Positions 57,083 to 59,198 of a stretch of DNA of 59,198 nt are shown in pieces. The translations under genes and the position numbers were made by a program. Numbering within the stretch: the stretch's first letter is position 1; every line of letters starts with the position of its first letter. The notes beneath the pieces were generated by a model, which saw nothing but the letters and a program-made list of their open reading frames with translations, ran no database searches and was not told the origin of the DNA. This DNA is from Clostridia bacterium (lineage in GTDB: Bacteria > Bacillota > Clostridia > Monoglobales > Monoglobaceae): assembly GCA_017546205.1 (NCBI GenBank), contig JAFYXJ010000025.1, forward strand, positions 1 to 59,198, in the 5' to 3' direction.

Positions 57083-58009
57083 TTAAATATTAAAAAAATC
57101 ACTAATATTTTCTATTTTCTTGTACTGTGTATTTTGTCCTAATTTATTCATTTGTTCAATGTGCTTGTTGAAATAATCTATCGAAACAATGTCACTATCA
57201 CACATCAAGCAATGCCGTCCTTCTGCAATACACACTCTTCCAACAGTCCCACTTCCCGCAAAAAAGTCCAGAACAACCGAGCCTGGGTAGGAAAGAGATT
57301 TGACAAAACGTTCAATAATTTCAACAGGCTTCTGAGTTGGATGTCCCACTCGTTCTTTGCTGTTCCCGTTCAACCTGCCAATTTGCCAAACATTTGTCGG
57401 ATTCTTCCCTTTTAACGTGTTTTCGGGATTGAGCCTTTTATCCTTTAACGCAAGTTTCAAATCTTCTTCTGAATACGGAACTCTTACAGAATCCAAATCA
57501 AAATAATAATCATTTGTTTTAGCCAACCAAATCGCTTCTTCGTGCCGATTAGCAAAATAACGGTGTGCAGACATACCATTCTTATAATACCAAATAATTG
57601 TATTTATCAATTTAAACTTAGAGCGATGACGAATATATTGAATTATATCAATTAAATCACCTGATTTTGAGTCTCTAAATTGTATTCCCCCAAAAATAAC
57701 CATATTTCCGTTTTTGGACAAAACCCTGTATGCTTCACTTAGCCATTTTTCCGCCCATTCAATATAGTTTTCATATATATCCCAACCAGCCAATTCTAAG
57801 TTATATGGTGGGTCAATGCAAATTAGTTGAACAGATTCATCAGGCAATTTCTTTAGGAAGTCACAGCAGTCCATTATACAATGCAATACCTTTGTTTGAC
57901 TGGGTTTCTCAAAATCATTTGCACATTTATGCTTTAACGCATTATCTTTACGCAGTTTATTTAATGACATAAGCGCATGATTGCTATGTGATTTGTTATG
58001 AATAGCCAT
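57083..58009 (-). CDS. DNA adenine methyltransferase, M.RsrI-like (beta class)
   Basis: The 308-residue product has motif IV DPPY (66-69) before the target-recognition region and motif I FAGSG near residue 250, which is the beta-class order of N6-adenine methyltransferases. Long stretches follow M.RsrI: GMSAHRYFANRHEEAIWLAK, NPTNVWQIGRLNGNS, ERVGHPTQKP. M.RsrI, not M.EcoRI, is the closer relative. It should protect GAATTC sites from the endonuclease that follows. The gene precedes the endonuclease, so protection can come first. AAAGAGG is the ribosome site. Confidence 0.93.
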   Translation of the reverse strand: MAIHNKSHSNHALMSLNKLRKDNALKHKCANDFEKPSQTKVLHCIMDCCDFLKKLPDESVQLICIDPPYNLELAGWDIYENYIEWAEKWLSEAYRVLSKNGNMVIFGGIQFRDSKSGDLIDIIQYIRHRSKFKLINTIIWYYKNGMSAHRYFANRHEEAIWLAKTNDYYFDLDSVRVPYSEEDLKLALKDKRLNPENTLKGKNPTNVWQIGRLNGNSKERVGHPTQKPVEIIERFVKSLSYPGSVVLDFFAGSGTVGRVCIAEGRHCLMCDSDIVSIDYFNKHIEQMNKLGQNTQYKKIENISDFFNI

Positions 58010-58034
58010 ACATATATACCTCTTTCTGTTAACT

Positions 58035-58058
58035 GGTATAAACCTGTTTTATTATACC
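58035..58058. promoter_or_regulatory. Dyad overlapping the methyltransferase promoter
   Basis: GGTATAA (58035-58041) and TTATACC (58052-58058) are an inverted repeat with 10 bases between. It covers the -10 box at 58051-58056. It is placed where a repressor, possibly the methyltransferase itself, could act. Confidence 0.45.
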
Positions 58059-58079
58059 ATACACAGCGGTAAATTTCAA
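58051..58079 (-). promoter_or_regulatory. Sigma-A promoter of the restriction-modification operon
   Basis: On the minus strand, TTGAAA (58074-58079) and consensus TATAAT (58051-58056) have a 17-base spacer. Confidence 0.8.
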
Positions 58080-58122
58080 TAAAAATTATGATTTTTACAC
58101 TTTAAACATGTATAATTGTCAA

Positions 58123-58134
58123 TGATGGGTGACA
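58123..58134 (+). repeat. Left terminal inverted repeat of the IS
   Basis: TGATGGGTGACA, the exact reverse complement of 59173-59184. Confidence 0.9.
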
Positions 58135-58174
58135 CTTTTATTAAAAAATAAAAATACATCCAAATATGATGTCT

Positions 58175-59092
58175 TTACATTATCCCTAAATACTTTTCCA
58201 TTACCTCATTTGGAGTTAGAAAATTTAAGCATATTTTGGGTATATTGTTTGACTTTTTATTATATTCATACAATTGTTTTCTTCCGTCAAACAAATCGTA
58301 CATCTTCATCTTTTTGTAGAACCTTTTTTCATCTGTTCGATGTTGTCTTTCCACTTTACCATTGTGTCTTGGTGTGGCAACTCGAATTCTATGATACTTA
58401 ATTCCCAAAAGATTAAGTGCTTCCTCGAAAAGACTTAATGTATCCTGATTATCGGTTAAATAAGCATTTGTAAATTCTCTTCCGTTATCTGTCTGAATTT
58501 CGCGTATTGGTACTGGAAATGCTTTTATCAATTTCAAAAGGAAATCCCTGGAACTATATGTGCTATGCTCATCATACATTTCTCTGAATGTCCACCTTGT
58601 ACATTCATCAACCGCTGTATATTGATAATACTTTTGACCATTTACAACACAATAAGACGGCACATATTTAACATCAATCTGCACCTTTTGTCCCGGATAT
58701 TCCGACCTTTGATATGGTTTGGGTTTGTACCCTTGTTTCTTTTTTATCTCAGGTTTTATCCATTTATTAACTACTCTTACCAAACTTGTATAACTTCTTT
58801 TATATCCACTTTTTCTGAGCGAATCCCACAGCATTATCATATCGTCTTTATATCTTGGATAACGCTTTAGGATCATATCCTTCTCTTCTTGTGTATGTTC
58901 ATTTGGGTGATGATGTGGTCTGTGACTTTTATCAATCAAGCTTTTCCAGCTCTTACCATCATACTTTGCACGCCACTCATATATCGCATTTCTACTGATG
59001 CGATAATACCTAGAAGCTGCGGTTACACCGATTTTATAACTTTTTTTAATTACTCGTTGACGAAAGTGGGCATTTGATGCTAAAATGTTCAT
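58175..59092 (-). CDS. IS481-family DDE transposase
   Basis: The 305-residue product has an N-terminal helix-turn-helix (KIGVTAASRYYRISRNAIYEW) and an integrase-core domain with the DDE triad: Asp in VQIDVKYVP, Asp in IQTDNGREF and Glu in HNGKVERQHR. This single-ORF layout is typical of IS481. I chose ATG 59092 because AAGGAG (59102-59107) lies 9 bases before it; an ATG 13 codons earlier has no ribosome site. It is full length. Confidence 0.9.
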   Translation of the reverse strand: MNILASNAHFRQRVIKKSYKIGVTAASRYYRISRNAIYEWRAKYDGKSWKSLIDKSHRPHHHPNEHTQEEKDMILKRYPRYKDDMIMLWDSLRKSGYKRSYTSLVRVVNKWIKPEIKKKQGYKPKPYQRSEYPGQKVQIDVKYVPSYCVVNGQKYYQYTAVDECTRWTFREMYDEHSTYSSRDFLLKLIKAFPVPIREIQTDNGREFTNAYLTDNQDTLSLFEEALNLLGIKYHRIRVATPRHNGKVERQHRTDEKRFYKKMKMYDLFDGRKQLYEYNKKSNNIPKICLNFLTPNEVMEKYLGIM

Positions 59093-59172
59093 GGAAAATG
59101 ACTCCTTACGATATTTGTTTTTTTTGGTCATTAAACATTATATCATATTTGGAAATCATTTTCCTTTTTATT

Positions 59173-59184
59173 TGTCACCCATCA
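59173..59184 (-). repeat. Right terminal inverted repeat of the IS
   Basis: TGTCACCCATCA, the exact reverse complement of 58123-58134. Bases 59185-59198 are outside the element. Confidence 0.9.
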
Positions 59185-59198
59185 ATTGTATCATAACA

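Larger units (their letters stand above)
58123..59184. mobile_element. Complete IS481-like insertion sequence
   Basis: About 1062 bases bounded by 12-bp perfect inverted repeats, with a single transposase gene on the minus strand. It is inserted 44 bases upstream of the methyltransferase -35 box. I see no clear target duplication: the left flank is ...TTGTCAA and the right flank ATTGTATC. The intact transposase means it may still be active. Confidence 0.85.

Overview
The window looks like chromosome of a low-to-mid GC, endospore-forming Gram-positive anaerobe of the class Clostridia. The evidence is the gene order yicC-remA-gmk-rpoZ-priA-def, a CIRCE-controlled groESL, a SpoVT regulator, the MEP genes ispD-ispF, sigma-A-like promoters with 17-bp spacers, strong GGAGG ribosome sites, and S-layer homology (SLH) and BspA-type leucine-rich surface proteins. 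I do not assign a species.

Bases 1-8340 are housekeeping. The minus-strand operon yicC-remA-gmk-rpoZ-priA-def has an in-frame TGA inside otherwise intact priA. It is followed by a secreted SH3b-NlpC/P60 hydrolase and groES-groEL. Bases 8349-14290 hold two minus-strand surface-protein genes, a transglutaminase-like protein and a 1310-residue LRR/chitobiase-like protein. Bases 14374-19161 form a plus-strand operon: PrsA-like lipoprotein, cyclophilin, HAD phosphatase, radA, ispD, ispF. Bases 19208-28415 hold spoVT, copA-copZ, a small lipoprotein, TspO, a DUF2508 protein, a response regulator/sensor kinase/HtrA stress module with 11-bp-phased TTCAT repeats, and a D-2-hydroxyacid dehydrogenase.

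Bases 28641-33167 hold a large polytopic membrane protein, an SGNH esterase and two AraC regulators. From a promoter at 33269, six closely spaced plus-strand genes and then a GH38 alpha-mannosidase and a sugar-binding lipoprotein run for about 19 kb. In order they are two SLH-type proteins, a protein with four copies of a CBM-like module, two tandem multidomain clan GH-A glycosidases, GH38, and an orphan solute-binding protein. I infer a cell-surface glycan-degradation locus, probably for a mannose-containing glycan. It is the most interesting part of the window.

Bases 52799-54830 are core again: ssrA (tmRNA) directly behind smpB, then a GH3 lipoprotein. From about 54.9 kb the sequence turns AT-rich and accessory. 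It holds an AT-rich inverted-repeat region, a two-gene unit whose second product looks like a serine-recombinase domain without its catalytic residues, an EcoRI-family restriction endonuclease with an M.RsrI-like methyltransferase (predicted site GAATTC), and a complete IS481-like insertion sequence at the right edge.
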